DNA of 64,000 nucleotides from Rubrivivax gelatinosus IL144 (GCF_000284255.1 NC_017075.1:682001-746000); one strand, 5' to 3'. Positions 37,595 to 46,964 are shown, counted from the stretch's first letter. Notes: generated from the sequence alone by a model not told the origin. Numbers and translations are program-made.

Positions 37595-38629
37595 ATGAAC
37601 CAGCGGCCGCCCGCCGGCGACGGCGCGGCACGGGGCAAGGCGACGGTGACACCCCAGGTCGCCGCCGAGGCGGCGGTGTGGGTGGCCCGCCTGCACGGGC
37701 CCGACCGCTCGCCGCGCATGGAACGTGAATTCCTGGCCTGGCAGGCGCAGTCGGCCGCGCACCGCGAGGCTTTCGAGCGCTGCACGCAGACCTGGCAGGA
37801 CGTGGCCGGCGTGTCGCTGGCCAGCGCCTACGCCGCTGGTGACCAGCAGGCTGCACAGCGCGCCGGCTGGCCGCGCCGCGCCCTGGCCGTGGGCCTGGCC
37901 GGGCTGCTGGCGGGTGCCGGGGTGCTGCTGTGGCGCGGTGCCGCAGGCGACGACTACCGCACCGTGGTGGGTGAGCAGCGCCAGGTGCAGCTGGCCGACG
38001 GCACCCGCCTGGCCTTGAACACCGACACCGAGCTGCGCGTGGCGCTGGGCGACACGCAGCGCACCGTCACCGTGGCGCGTGGTGAAGCGCTGTTCGAGGT
38101 GGCGCCTGACGCGCGCCGGCCCTTCGTGGTGCGCGCTGCCGGCCGCGAGGTGGTGGCGCTGGGCACGGTGTTCACCGTGCGCGTGGGCGATGCCGCAGCA
38201 CCGGCCGGCAGCGCCGTGGCGGTCACCTTGCTGGAGGGCCAGGTGGCGCTGCGGCCGGCGGCTGGTGTTGGCGGCGACGCGGCAGCGCCGCCGCTGCTGC
38301 TGCACCCCGGTGAGCGGGCGCGTTTTGGCGCAGGGGCCGGGCAGGGCACTGCGGCGCGGGTGGACCGGCCGCGGCTGGACCAGGTGGTCGCCTGGCGGCG
38401 CGCCGAGGCGGTGTTCGACGCCACGCCGCTGGCCGACGCGGTGGCCGAGATGAACCGCTACAGCCGAACGCCCATCGTGTTGGTCGACGCGCCGGCCCTG
38501 GCCACGCTGCGTGTCAGCGGCCTGTACCGCACCGGCGACAACGCCGCTTTCGCCCAGGCGGTGGCGGCTTTGCACGGGTTGCAGCTGCGCACTGCCGAAG
38601 GACGCCTGGAACTCGCCCTGCCTCCGTAG
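37595..38629 (+). CDS. FecR-family anti-sigma regulator
   Basis: A 344-residue inner-membrane protein. The cytoplasmic N-terminal part (AAVWVARLHGPDRSPRMERE) binds the sigma factor, one membrane segment lies near residues 92-110 (AVGLAGLLAGAGVLLW), and the periplasmic FecR domain contains YRTVVGEQRQVQLADGTRLAL. The C-terminal part (VFDATPLADAVAEMNRYS) is typical of receptor-contacting FecR proteins. It starts 2 bp after the sigma stop. It would relay ligand binding at the receptor to the sigma factor. Confidence 0.9.
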   Translation: MNQRPPAGDGAARGKATVTPQVAAEAAVWVARLHGPDRSPRMEREFLAWQAQSAAHREAFERCTQTWQDVAGVSLASAYAAGDQQAAQRAGWPRRALAVGLAGLLAGAGVLLWRGAAGDDYRTVVGEQRQVQLADGTRLALNTDTELRVALGDTQRTVTVARGEALFEVAPDARRPFVVRAAGREVVALGTVFTVRVGDAAAPAGSAVAVTLLEGQVALRPAAGVGGDAAAPPLLLHPGERARFGAGAGQGTAARVDRPRLDQVVAWRRAEAVFDATPLADAVAEMNRYSRTPIVLVDAPALATLRVSGLYRTGDNAAFAQAVAALHGLQLRTAEGRLELALPP

Positions 38630-38707
38630 GAAAAGCACCTGTGCGTGCGCTCTGGACAGGCTCGTCATCCCGTTGTCCGCCACACGGCAACGCTAGAAGG
38701 GCACCAG

Positions 38708-41700
38708 ATGGGCTTGAACGCCAACGCCGCCACGGGCTCCCGTGGCGCTGACCTGATCAAGAGCGCACTGGCCGTGCTGCTGGCCGTGTGCGGCCTGGCG
38801 GCGCAGGCCGGGCCACCGGCACAGCGCCATGCCGTCGAGCAGCCGGCCCAGGCGCTGGCCGACACGCTGCACGGCATCGCCCGGCAGACGGGCGTGTCGG
38901 TGCTGTTCGATCCGGCGGCCGTGGGCGGCCGCAGCGCGCGGCCGGTGTCGGGCCGGCTGTCGGCCGCCGAGGCCGTGGCGCTGGCGTTGGAAGGCTCGGG
39001 CCTGGTGGCCGAGGTGATGGCCGACGGCGCCATCGTCGTGCGGCTGGCGCCGCCACCGGCGGCGGCCTCGGGCCTGGCGCCGCGCAGCACCCACGCGCTG
39101 CTGACGGTGGCCGACGCGTCGGTGCCGGCCGCGTGGCCGGTGGCGGGTGAGGCCGCGGCCGACGAAGCGGGCGCGCGCGCAGCGGCCGGGGCCGATGGTG
39201 CGCAGAAGATCCAGATCACCGGCTCGCGCCTCAAGCGCATCGCGGCCGAAGGGCCGGCGCCGGTGAACGTCTACACGAAGGAGGACATCGAGCGCAGCGG
39301 CCAGCCGACGCTGGAGCGCTTTCTGGCCGGGCTGAACGAGGCCTCGGTGGCGCCGGGCGAAGGCGCGCAGGGGGCGACCACGGGGCAGGGCGCGGTGCAA
39401 CTGCGCGGGCTGCCGCTGGGCTCGACGCTGGTGCTGATCAACGGGCGGCGCGCGCAGGCGGTGGGCTCGTCGTCGGCCAACTTCTTCAACCTCAGCCTGA
39501 TCCCGCTGGCCGCGGTGGAGCGCGTGGAGGTGCTGCCGGTGGGCTCGTCGGCGGTGTACGGCGGCGACGCGCTGGCCGGCGTGGTGAACGTGATCCTGAA
39601 GAAGTCGATCGATGGCCTGTCGCTGGCCGCGCGGGCCGGCGCCGGCCAGGGCAGCAGCGACAGCAGCCTGTCGCTGGCGGCGGGCGGGCAGACGGAGCGT
39701 GCCTCTTATCTGCTGCTGGGTTCGTACAGCCGCAATACGCCGCTGACGATGGCCGAGCGCGGCTTCTTCCGCAGCGGCGACTACCGGCGCGACGGCGGCC
39801 CCGACACGCGCACGCGCGGCTGCACGCCGGGCACGGTGTCCAGCACGACCGGCGCGGCACTGCCCGGGCTGGGTTCGCCGGTGGCCGGCATCCCGCGCGT
39901 GCCGGCGGGGCAGCCACTGGTGCCGGGCGACTTCGCCGCGCTGGACGGGCAGCCCAACCTGTGCAACAGCCTGGCCAACGGCCACGGCTACGCGCTGGTG
40001 CATGGCGACGAGACCTGGGGCCTGCATGCGGTGGGCGAGTGGCGGCTGGGCGAGACCTGGGCCGCCTTCGGCGAGCTGACCCACACCCGCGACACGCTGC
40101 GCGCCGAGCAGACCGGCCTGGCGCTGAACAACGTGCTGGTGCCGGCCGGCAGCCCGTACAACCCCTTCGGCGAGGCGGTGCGCGTGACGGGCCGCCTGGG
40201 CCTGGACAACGGCGCCGAAGGCCTGGCGCGCGACACGCGTTTCACCCGTGCGCTGCTGGGCCTGCGTGGCGAGCTGGCCGCCGGCTGGGACCTGGAAGCC
40301 ACGCTGTCGACCTCGCGCGACGACGGCGAGCGCCGCCTGCTGAACGGCAGCGTGAACGCCGCCGCGCTGGCAGCGGCCCTGGGCGCGACGACGCCCGACG
40401 CCGCGCTGAACCCCTTCACCACCGGCCCGGCTGCCAGTGCCGACGTGCTGCGCGGCATCTGGCAGGACAGCGTGCGCCAGAACCACGGTCGCAAGGACAT
40501 GGCGGCAGCCTTCGTGCGCGGGCCGCTGGCCCAGCTGCCGGCCGGGCCGGTGGAGGCGCTGGCGGGCGTGGAGGCCGCACGCGACTGGTACGAGACCACG
40601 CTGTCGGGCGTGACCACCCGGGACAGCCGCAACGCCGCCGCCGTGTACGGCGAACTGCGCCTGCCGCTGCTGCGCGCCGGCGCCGAAGAAGGCCGCGGCT
40701 GGCCGCTGACGACGCTGACGCTGGCCGGCCGCCGCGACCGCTACAGCGACTTCGGCAGCGCCGGCACCTACCAGGCCGGCGTGGAGCTGCGGCCTGCGCG
40801 CAGCGTGCTGCTGCGGGCGTCGACGGCCACCTCCTTCAAGCCGCCGACGCTGCTGCAGACCAGCGTCGACGACACCAGCATCCCGGCCGAAGCCTTCGGC
40901 CTGGTGGACCCGGCGCGTGGCGGCGAGGCGATCACCGGCGCCGAGGTGCTGCGCACGTCCAACCCCGACCTGGGCCCCGAGAAGGGCCGGGCCTGGTCGC
41001 TGGGCGCGGTGTGGGAGCCCGACGGCAGCCTGGGAACCCGGCTGGCGGTGACGGCCTGGCGCGTGTCGATCGACGGCCTGATCGCGCTGCTGTGGCCGCA
41101 GGTGACGCTGGACTACGAGAGCCGCTTTCCCGGGCTGGTGACGCGCGGGCCCTCGGTCGGCGGCCAGCCGGGTGCGGTGACGCAGGTGCTGTACTCCGAA
41201 GTGAACTTCGGCCGCCTGGACACCGCCGGCGTCGACCTGGATGCGGCCTACGCCTGGCGTGCCGCCGGGGCCCGCTGGACGCTGGCCGGCAGCGCCACCC
41301 GCACCAGCCGCTACGACGTGGCCGTGGCACCCGGTGCGGCGGCCGAAGACCGCGTGAGCCGGCGCGCGCTGGACTACTGGGCCCCGCGCTGGAAGGGCCG
41401 GCTGTCCGCCGGGCTGGACACCGGCACCTGGGGCCTGGGGCTGACCGGGCGCTACCTGGGCAGCTACCGCGACACCGCCGGCGACGGCCGCCGCCTGGGC
41501 GACGACTGGCAGTTCGATCTGGCCGGCCGGGTGGACCTCAAGCGTCTCGGCTGGGCGCCGGCCAGCGCGAAAGCGGCATCGCTGGGGCTGGCCGTCACCA
41601 ACCTGGGCGACCGGCAGCCCGAGTTCGTCGCCGCGGCGCCGTACTACGACGTCACCCAGGCCGACTGGCGCGGGCGCTACGCCAGCCTGCGGCTGTCGGT

Positions 41701-41710
41701 CGACTGGTAA
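38708..41710 (+). CDS. TonB-dependent receptor with STN signalling domain (lasso-associated)
   Basis: A 1000-residue outer-membrane receptor. A signal peptide (ending AAQAG) is followed by an STN domain (about residues 45-105, ALADTLHGIARQTGVSVLF), a linker rich in Ala, a TonB-box-like start, the plug (about 165-300, with SGQPTLERFLAGL and VLINGRR) and a 22-strand barrel ending in RLSVDW. The STN domain indicates signalling to the FecR-like neighbour. The position next to a lasso isopeptidase suggests that the ligand is the lasso peptide or what it carries; this is inference. Confidence 0.9.
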   Translation: MGLNANAATGSRGADLIKSALAVLLAVCGLAAQAGPPAQRHAVEQPAQALADTLHGIARQTGVSVLFDPAAVGGRSARPVSGRLSAAEAVALALEGSGLVAEVMADGAIVVRLAPPPAAASGLAPRSTHALLTVADASVPAAWPVAGEAAADEAGARAAAGADGAQKIQITGSRLKRIAAEGPAPVNVYTKEDIERSGQPTLERFLAGLNEASVAPGEGAQGATTGQGAVQLRGLPLGSTLVLINGRRAQAVGSSSANFFNLSLIPLAAVERVEVLPVGSSAVYGGDALAGVVNVILKKSIDGLSLAARAGAGQGSSDSSLSLAAGGQTERASYLLLGSYSRNTPLTMAERGFFRSGDYRRDGGPDTRTRGCTPGTVSSTTGAALPGLGSPVAGIPRVPAGQPLVPGDFAALDGQPNLCNSLANGHGYALVHGDETWGLHAVGEWRLGETWAAFGELTHTRDTLRAEQTGLALNNVLVPAGSPYNPFGEAVRVTGRLGLDNGAEGLARDTRFTRALLGLRGELAAGWDLEATLSTSRDDGERRLLNGSVNAAALAAALGATTPDAALNPFTTGPAASADVLRGIWQDSVRQNHGRKDMAAAFVRGPLAQLPAGPVEALAGVEAARDWYETTLSGVTTRDSRNAAAVYGELRLPLLRAGAEEGRGWPLTTLTLAGRRDRYSDFGSAGTYQAGVELRPARSVLLRASTATSFKPPTLLQTSVDDTSIPAEAFGLVDPARGGEAITGAEVLRTSNPDLGPEKGRAWSLGAVWEPDGSLGTRLAVTAWRVSIDGLIALLWPQVTLDYESRFPGLVTRGPSVGGQPGAVTQVLYSEVNFGRLDTAGVDLDAAYAWRAAGARWTLAGSATRTSRYDVAVAPGAAAEDRVSRRALDYWAPRWKGRLSAGLDTGTWGLGLTGRYLGSYRDTAGDGRRLGDDWQFDLAGRVDLKRLGWAPASAKAASLGLAVTNLGDRQPEFVAAAPYYDVTQADWRGRYASLRLSVDW

Positions 41711-41712
41711 GC

Positions 41713-41730
41713 CGGGGCGCCTTCGCCCCG
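41713..41730 (+). terminator. Intercistronic hairpin between receptor and isopeptidase genes
   Basis: CGGGGCG (41713-41719) pairs with CGCCCCG (41724-41730) around a CCTT loop, immediately after the receptor stop. GC-rich palindromes follow to about 41755. There is no T-run, so it may slow transcription or protect mRNA rather than terminate. Confidence 0.4.
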
Positions 41731-41777
41731 ACGGGCGCCCGCACGGGCGCCGCCGCCTGCTTCACACGAGGAGTCCC

Positions 41778-44162
41778 ATGTCCCGTTCTTCCCCGGGGCG
41801 TCGCCTGCGTGCGGCGTCCCGTCGTCTGCTGCGTCTGCTGGCGCCTTTCGTCCTGCCGGTGCTCGTGTCGGCCCCCGCCCGCGCCGAGGGCTACGCGGGC
41901 GGCCCGACGGTGCAGGACGTCGTCGAGTTCACGCGCATCGTGCAGCCCTTCAACCACGACGCCGACACGCTGCGGCAGCAGGTCTCGCCCGACGGCCGCC
42001 AGGCCTTCATCGTGACGCGCCGGGCCCTGGTGGCGCGCGACGTGAACCGCTTCGAGATCCTGCTGCTGGACGTGGCGCCCGAGCGGCTGGCCGCGGCGGG
42101 GCGCGACGCGCGCCGCGACCCGCCGCGCGCGGCCTGGGTGCTGGACGCCCACGACGACGGCGACGACGCCGACCCGCCGCTGCAGGACGTGCGCTGGGCC
42201 GGCAACCGCACGTTGGTCTTCCGCGCCCGCGTTCAGGGGCAGCCGTTCCAGGCTTACGCGCTGGACGTCGGCACGCGGCGGCTGCAGCAGCTGACGTACG
42301 ACGCCGACGGCGTGGCGAGCTTCGACCTGTCGGCCGACCGGCGGCGCGTGGTCTACCTGGCGCCGGTACCCACCCCGCCGCTGAAGCCCGGCGCGCACGG
42401 TGTTGTGGTCGGCAACCAGTCGTTCTGGAGCGTGATGTTCGGCCAGCACGACCGGCGTGCGCAGCAGCGGCGCTACCAGTACCGGCTGGCCGACGGCGGC
42501 GGGCCCGGGCGCGCGCTGGGCGAGCCCTTCGCCGAAAGCAGCAGCCGATATCCGCGGCCCAGCGTGTCGCCCGACGGCCGCTGGGCGCTGCTGCCGCGCT
42601 ACGACGCCGAGCGCCAGCCGACCTGGGCGCTGCGCTACCCGCTGGTGGCCGACGCCGCTGCGCGCTACGGTGCCGGTGCGTTGCAGGACCCGCTGCAGTA
42701 CTACTCGCGCCCGTACTCCTACGTCGCGCGACGGCTGGTGGCGGTGCGCCTGGACAACGGGCGCGAGCAGGCGGTGTTCGACGCGCCCGACGACACGCTC
42801 CCCGGCCTGAGCCAGCTGCGGCCCGACCGGCTGTGGCGTGCCGACGGTGCTTCTGTGGTGATCGCCGGCACGAACCTGCCGCCGCCGGCCGACGGCCAGC
42901 CGGCGAGCCCGGCACCGCACGTCGTCGAGTACTGGCCCGACTCGGGGCGCTGGCACGCGTTTGCCGAGCTGAAGAGCCGGCTGGTGGCGGCCTGGCCGGT
43001 GGCGGGCCGCAGCGACGTGGTCGAGCTGCTCGACGGCGCCACACGGCGGCGCTTCGCGCGCTCGCCGGACGGGCGCTGGCGCGAGCTGGACGCCGCGGCC
43101 GAAGCGGCGAGCGGCTGGACGCTGCGCATCGACGAGGCCTTGAACCAGCCGCCCGACGTCGTGGCCGTGGCGCCCGACGGCCGCACGGTGCGCCTGACCG
43201 AGCTGAACCCGCGTTACCAGCCGGTCGTGTGGGGCACGATGCGCCCGTACGCCTGGCGCGACACGAAGGGCCGGCCCTGGCAGGGCGGGCTGATGACGCC
43301 GGCCGGCCACGAACGCGGTGCGCGCCACGCGCTGGTCATCCAGACCTACGGCTTCTCGCCCGAGCGCTTCTACCTCGACGGGCCCAACCAGTTCAGCGGC
43401 TACACCAGCGGCTTCGCAGGGCGTGCCTTCCTGCGTGAGGGCCTGCTGGTGCTGGCGATGCCGTGGGCAGCGTCCAGCGGCGCGCCCGACAACGAGCACG
43501 AAGGCATCGCTGCCTTCGCCGACGGCGTGGCCGGCGCGGTGGAGCAGCTGGTGGCCGAAGGGCTGGTGGACCGCGAGCGCGTCGGCATCATCGGCTGGAG
43601 CGCGACCGGCGAACGCGTGCTGAACCTGCTGACCTTCTCCGACGCCCCGATGCGCGCGGCCAGCATCCTGGACGGCGACGCCAACACGCTGTTCTCGCTG
43701 ACGGTGACCTACGCGGTGAAGGACGGCATCCTGCGCCGCAAGGAGCAGGCGAACCAGGGCGGCCCGTTCGGCGAGGCGCTGCAGCGCTGGGTGCGCAACG
43801 ACCCGTCGCTGCACACCGACTGCATGCGCGCGGCGCTGCGCATCGAGAGCTACGGCCCGCTGGTGCAGAACAACTGGGACATCTACGCGCTGCTGCGCCG
43901 CCAGTACAAGCCGGCCGAGATGATCGTCATCCCCGGCGGCGCCCACGCGCTGTCGCGCCCGGCCGAACGCCTGCTGTCGCTGCAGGGGAACGTCGACTGG
44001 TTCCGCTTCTGGCTGCTGGGCGGCGAGCGCCAGGCCCCCGTGCTGCCCGGCGAGACGGCCGCCGACCTGCAGGCGCAGTACACGCGCTGGCGGCAGATGG
44101 CGGACCTCAAGCGAGCGGACGAGGCGCGGCCGCGGTGTGAGCGGGAGGGTGCTGGCGGTTAG
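41778..44162 (+). CDS. Lasso peptide isopeptidase (prolyl-oligopeptidase-like serine hydrolase)
   Basis: A 794-residue protein with a signal peptide (residues about 15-36, ending APARA), a propeller-like N-terminal half and a C-terminal S9-type hydrolase. The nucleophile is Ser608 (IIGWSATGE) and the likely His is His723 (PGGAHALSR). Family members such as Atxe2 open the macrolactam ring of their own lasso peptide. The context of precursor, B and C genes and a TonB receptor supports this over a generic dipeptidyl peptidase. The last 56 bp overlap the 3' end of the cyclase gene on the other strand. Confidence 0.88.
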   Translation: MSRSSPGRRLRAASRRLLRLLAPFVLPVLVSAPARAEGYAGGPTVQDVVEFTRIVQPFNHDADTLRQQVSPDGRQAFIVTRRALVARDVNRFEILLLDVAPERLAAAGRDARRDPPRAAWVLDAHDDGDDADPPLQDVRWAGNRTLVFRARVQGQPFQAYALDVGTRRLQQLTYDADGVASFDLSADRRRVVYLAPVPTPPLKPGAHGVVVGNQSFWSVMFGQHDRRAQQRRYQYRLADGGGPGRALGEPFAESSSRYPRPSVSPDGRWALLPRYDAERQPTWALRYPLVADAAARYGAGALQDPLQYYSRPYSYVARRLVAVRLDNGREQAVFDAPDDTLPGLSQLRPDRLWRADGASVVIAGTNLPPPADGQPASPAPHVVEYWPDSGRWHAFAELKSRLVAAWPVAGRSDVVELLDGATRRRFARSPDGRWRELDAAAEAASGWTLRIDEALNQPPDVVAVAPDGRTVRLTELNPRYQPVVWGTMRPYAWRDTKGRPWQGGLMTPAGHERGARHALVIQTYGFSPERFYLDGPNQFSGYTSGFAGRAFLREGLLVLAMPWAASSGAPDNEHEGIAAFADGVAGAVEQLVAEGLVDRERVGIIGWSATGERVLNLLTFSDAPMRAASILDGDANTLFSLTVTYAVKDGILRRKEQANQGGPFGEALQRWVRNDPSLHTDCMRAALRIESYGPLVQNNWDIYALLRRQYKPAEMIVIPGGAHALSRPAERLLSLQGNVDWFRFWLLGGERQAPVLPGETAADLQAQYTRWRQMADLKRADEARPRCEREGAGG

Positions 44163-45960
44163 CGCATGGCGAAGCCGACGTCCATTGCGCCAGCCAGGCC
44201 TCGATGCCCAGGTAGACGTGGAGCTGGCTCACGTGCGCGGCGAGCGTGGTGGGCCGGTCCGACAAGGCTTGTTCGAGCCGCGCACGGTCGAGCAGCCCGC
44301 GCCGCGCGAGTTCGCCGTCGAGCAGCAGCTCTTTCGCGAAGCCGAGGTTGCGCAGCAACACGGCTTGCAGAAGCTCTTCCATGCCGCCCTTGGCGCGGCG
44401 GGTGCGGATCTCGGGCGGCAGTTCGTCGGCGAAGGCGCGCCGCGCCAGGGCCCGGCCGCGGCCGCCATGTGTCAGCACCCAGGTCGGCAGGCGAAGACAG
44501 AGTTCGATCAAGGGCTGCGACAGCAGCGGGTTGACGAGCTCCGGTGCTGCCTGGCGCTGGAAGGGGTCATAGAACGGTGCGGGGTGCAGCAAGGCACGTG
44601 TCTGGACCTGTTTGCCGATGGGCAGCACTCTGCCGTCGCGCAGCGCGGGATGCAGGAACTGCTGCAGCCGCGTGCGGTCGTCCGGGACCGCCGGGCCCAG
44701 CAGTGGCGGCCGGGGATCGTCCAGGAGTCTGGTCGGCCGCAGCCGCTGCCTGAAGGCGTAGGCCATCGCGCTCCACACCGACACGCGGCCCAGCCGCGCG
44801 GCGTCCATGGCTGCCGCCGGGAAACCGAAGTCCAGGCCGCGGCAGTGCAGGTAGTCGGCGGCGGGCCAGGGACGGCCGAACTCGAAGAACAGCTGGTCGC
44901 CGCCAGCGCCGGTGAACAGTGCGCCGCTGCCGTATTCAGCGGCCAGTTCGGCATCGGCACGAGCGCTCAGTCTCCCGACGTAGTTGCCCGGTGTCGGCGT
45001 GCGTGCGATCGTCAGCAGGTCTTGAAGTCGGAAGTCCGTGTTGCGCTCGCGTTCGACCAGCGGAAAGCCGGCGCTGTTGGCGGCCAGGCGCGCATAGCGG
45101 CGTTCGTCGCCATCGGCGCCGGCCGAGTGGTAGTTCACGCAGGTCACGTGGGTGTGCGTCCGCCCCCGCGACAGGCAGCTCAGCAGGATCGATGAGTCGA
45201 CGCCGCCGGACAGGCGGAACAGCACCCGGTCGTGGCACCCTGCCCAGGCGCTGGCGCAGGCCTGCACTGTTTCGCGCAGCGCGATGACGGCCATGTCCGG
45301 GCCGTGCGTGAGCGGCTGCCTGGCGAACGAGGTGGCATCCCAGAGCAACTCGCCTGCGCTTGCCGTGTGGGCGAGATCGATGGCCTCGCCCGGTGCGACC
45401 TGTTGCACGCCGAACAAGGCGGTGTCTCGTCCACCGGGTTCGCCGATCAGCAGTTGCGCAGCGACGGCGGGCCAGTTCACGGCGAAGCCGACGGTGGCGG
45501 GAAGCAGCGCCAGCGCGTCTTCGAGCCAGGAGCAGACGATCCACACCCCTTCATGCCGCAGCAGGTAGCAGGGCAGGGCGCCGCTGGGGTCGCGCAGCAG
45601 GCGCGTGCGTCCGCCTTCGGTGCAGAGGAAAGCGACGTAGCGTCCCCAGAAGTCCTGCACCAGTGCGCGGCCACCGCCATGCGCGATGCGGTCCGACTCG
45701 GCGGCGTCCAGTCCGCTGGACGGCAGCGGCGCTCCACCGCCATCGTCGCGGCGGAAGAGCGTGCCGATGACGACGCCCCGTCGTTCGCGCAGCAGGTGCA
45801 CGCGCGTGTGCCCGGGGGGCGAACCCGTCACATGGACCTGCAGGCCGGGTTGCCTGTGCGCCGCCTGCCAATGCGGCGCAAGCGACTGGGCGAGTCGTGC
45901 TGCCGCATCGACCCGCGGCGGGCAGGTGGCGTCCCAGACGAATGCGACGTACCGGAACAT
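44107..45960 (-). CDS. Lasso peptide macrolactam synthetase (asparagine synthetase-like, protein C)
   Basis: A 617-residue ATP-dependent cyclase that joins the core N-terminus to an acidic side chain. The N-terminal part resembles a glutaminase domain without the catalytic Cys2. The synthetase part has the pyrophosphate loop SGGVDSS and the FTGAGGDQLFFE motif. It starts 12 bp after the B gene. The final residues (ANRQHPPAHTAAAPRPLA) are encoded in the convergent overlap with the isopeptidase gene and have no obvious family counterpart. Confidence 0.92.
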   Translation of the reverse strand: MFRYVAFVWDATCPPRVDAAARLAQSLAPHWQAAHRQPGLQVHVTGSPPGHTRVHLLRERRGVVIGTLFRRDDGGGAPLPSSGLDAAESDRIAHGGGRALVQDFWGRYVAFLCTEGGRTRLLRDPSGALPCYLLRHEGVWIVCSWLEDALALLPATVGFAVNWPAVAAQLLIGEPGGRDTALFGVQQVAPGEAIDLAHTASAGELLWDATSFARQPLTHGPDMAVIALRETVQACASAWAGCHDRVLFRLSGGVDSSILLSCLSRGRTHTHVTCVNYHSAGADGDERRYARLAANSAGFPLVERERNTDFRLQDLLTIARTPTPGNYVGRLSARADAELAAEYGSGALFTGAGGDQLFFEFGRPWPAADYLHCRGLDFGFPAAAMDAARLGRVSVWSAMAYAFRQRLRPTRLLDDPRPPLLGPAVPDDRTRLQQFLHPALRDGRVLPIGKQVQTRALLHPAPFYDPFQRQAAPELVNPLLSQPLIELCLRLPTWVLTHGGRGRALARRAFADELPPEIRTRRAKGGMEELLQAVLLRNLGFAKELLLDGELARRGLLDRARLEQALSDRPTTLAAHVSQLHVYLGIEAWLAQWTSASPCANRQHPPAHTAAAPRPLA

Positions 45961-45972
45961 CGTGCTGCGACG

Positions 45973-46737
45973 CTAGACCACGAGGATCGGACTGAACGCG
46001 CGCACGTGTTCGGCCTGGTCGTTCAGCACCAGCGAACCGCTCTGGACCCAGGAGTGCGCGGCGAACGGCCGCGTGCGCACGCCGACGACCCAGCGCGGGC
46101 AGTGACCCTCGCTGGCGAGGAAGAGCAGCAGCGCCAGCGAGTCGTAAAGGCATCGGTCCTGCGCCGCGAACGCCAGAGGCCGGAGCTTGTCGTAGCGGGC
46201 GACCGCATGGCGCAGTGCTTCGAAGTCACAGAGAGCCTTCGCGTTCGTTCCCCTGCGTGCGGTCGCGGCCTCGACGATCCAGAGCAGCGAGTGCCACCGT
46301 AGCCAGGCCGAGGCCGATCCGGCGGCGTGGATGAAGCGGCCAACGTCCTTGGTGCGCACGCTGACGATCGCGTCGTCCGTGTCGAGCGCCGAGCGAGGTT
46401 CCTCCAGCTCGACGATCGGGGCTGGCTCGACGAGATGCTCCACGAGCAGGCCGCGGGCCAGCAGCGGCCGAACCAGTGAGTAGATGGCGATCGAGGTCGG
46501 TGCCGTCTCGCCTTCCTTCCGCGTCGGGTTCGGCCATCCCGCGACCCCTCCGGCGAGAGCGGCGAGACGGTCGCCCGCAAGGCCGAGGTAGGTGCCGCTG
46601 CGCAGGTCCAGCAGGATGACTTGGCCGCCGGTCGCACAGGCGCGGACATGCGGCGCCAGGGACAGTGCGCGGGGCGAGGTTGGCGCGGGCTGAATCAAGA
46701 TCGGCCTCGGGTGTAGACGGCGTGTCGTTGCCGACAC
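45973..46737 (-). CDS. Lasso peptide maturation protease B (RRE-transglutaminase-like fusion)
   Basis: A 254-residue protein that combines the leader-binding RRE (B1, PqqD-like; about residues 25-105, LAPHVRACATGGQVILLDL) with the cysteine protease (B2). The catalytic triad candidates are Cys196 (DRCLYDS), His228 (AAHSWVQ) and Asp240 (LNDQ). It removes the leader before cyclisation. The start is a GTG at 46737, 22 bp after the precursor stop; its Shine-Dalgarno is weak. Fused B proteins are usual in proteobacterial lasso clusters. Confidence 0.9.
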   Translation of the reverse strand: MSATTRRLHPRPILIQPAPTSPRALSLAPHVRACATGGQVILLDLRSGTYLGLAGDRLAALAGGVAGWPNPTRKEGETAPTSIAIYSLVRPLLARGLLVEHLVEPAPIVELEEPRSALDTDDAIVSVRTKDVGRFIHAAGSASAWLRWHSLLWIVEAATARRGTNAKALCDFEALRHAVARYDKLRPLAFAAQDRCLYDSLALLLFLASEGHCPRWVVGVRTRPFAAHSWVQSGSLVLNDQAEHVRAFSPILVV

Positions 46738-46759
46738 GCCGCCAGACCGTGCGCGTTGT

Positions 46760-46876
46760 TCAGACGCGCTGCGGGAAGGCCGGGTTGTCTTCCGAGTTGA
46801 TCAGGCTCGGCGCGCCCTGCGTCAGTTCCTTGGCGTCACCCAGGTCGACGATCTCCAGTTCCAGCTCTTCGTCCAT
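46760..46876 (-). CDS. Lasso peptide precursor (core GAPSLINSEDNPAFPQRV)
   Basis: A 38-residue precursor. The leader is 20 residues, ending DLGDAKELTQ with Thr at the penultimate position, as B proteases require. The core is 18 residues with Gly1 and Glu9, giving a nine-residue macrolactam ring and a nine-residue tail with Phe15, Gln16 and Arg17 as possible plugs. The ATG at 46876 is chosen because AAGGAG (46883-46888 on the minus strand) lies 6 nt upstream. The in-frame ATG at 46891 has no Shine-Dalgarno and itself contains that site. As I recall, this core is rubrivinodin of Rubrivivax gelatinosus. It is the first gene of the A-B-C unit. Confidence 0.93.
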   Translation of the reverse strand: MDEELELEIVDLGDAKELTQGAPSLINSEDNPAFPQRV

Positions 46877-46936
46877 GGCGAACTCCTTCATGGTTGGGAC
46901 GGGAAGCCAGCGGCGATGTGCCGCCGGCTTGGAAAA

Positions 46937-46964
46937 CTTAGACGGGGCCGTCGGCCGACGACAA
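46937..46964 (-). promoter_or_regulatory. Candidate promoter of the lasso operon
   Basis: On the minus strand TTGTCG (46959-46964), 16 bp, TCTAAG (46937-46942): 4/6 and 4/6 of the sigma-70 consensus. It would place the transcript start near 46930, about 55 nt upstream of the precursor start codon. A site for the clustered ECF sigma factor is an alternative. Confidence 0.3.

Noticed and set aside
46760-46891. Precursor start at the first ATG (46891), giving 43 residues
   Set aside because: There is no Shine-Dalgarno upstream, while AAGGAG is ideally placed for the second ATG at 46876.
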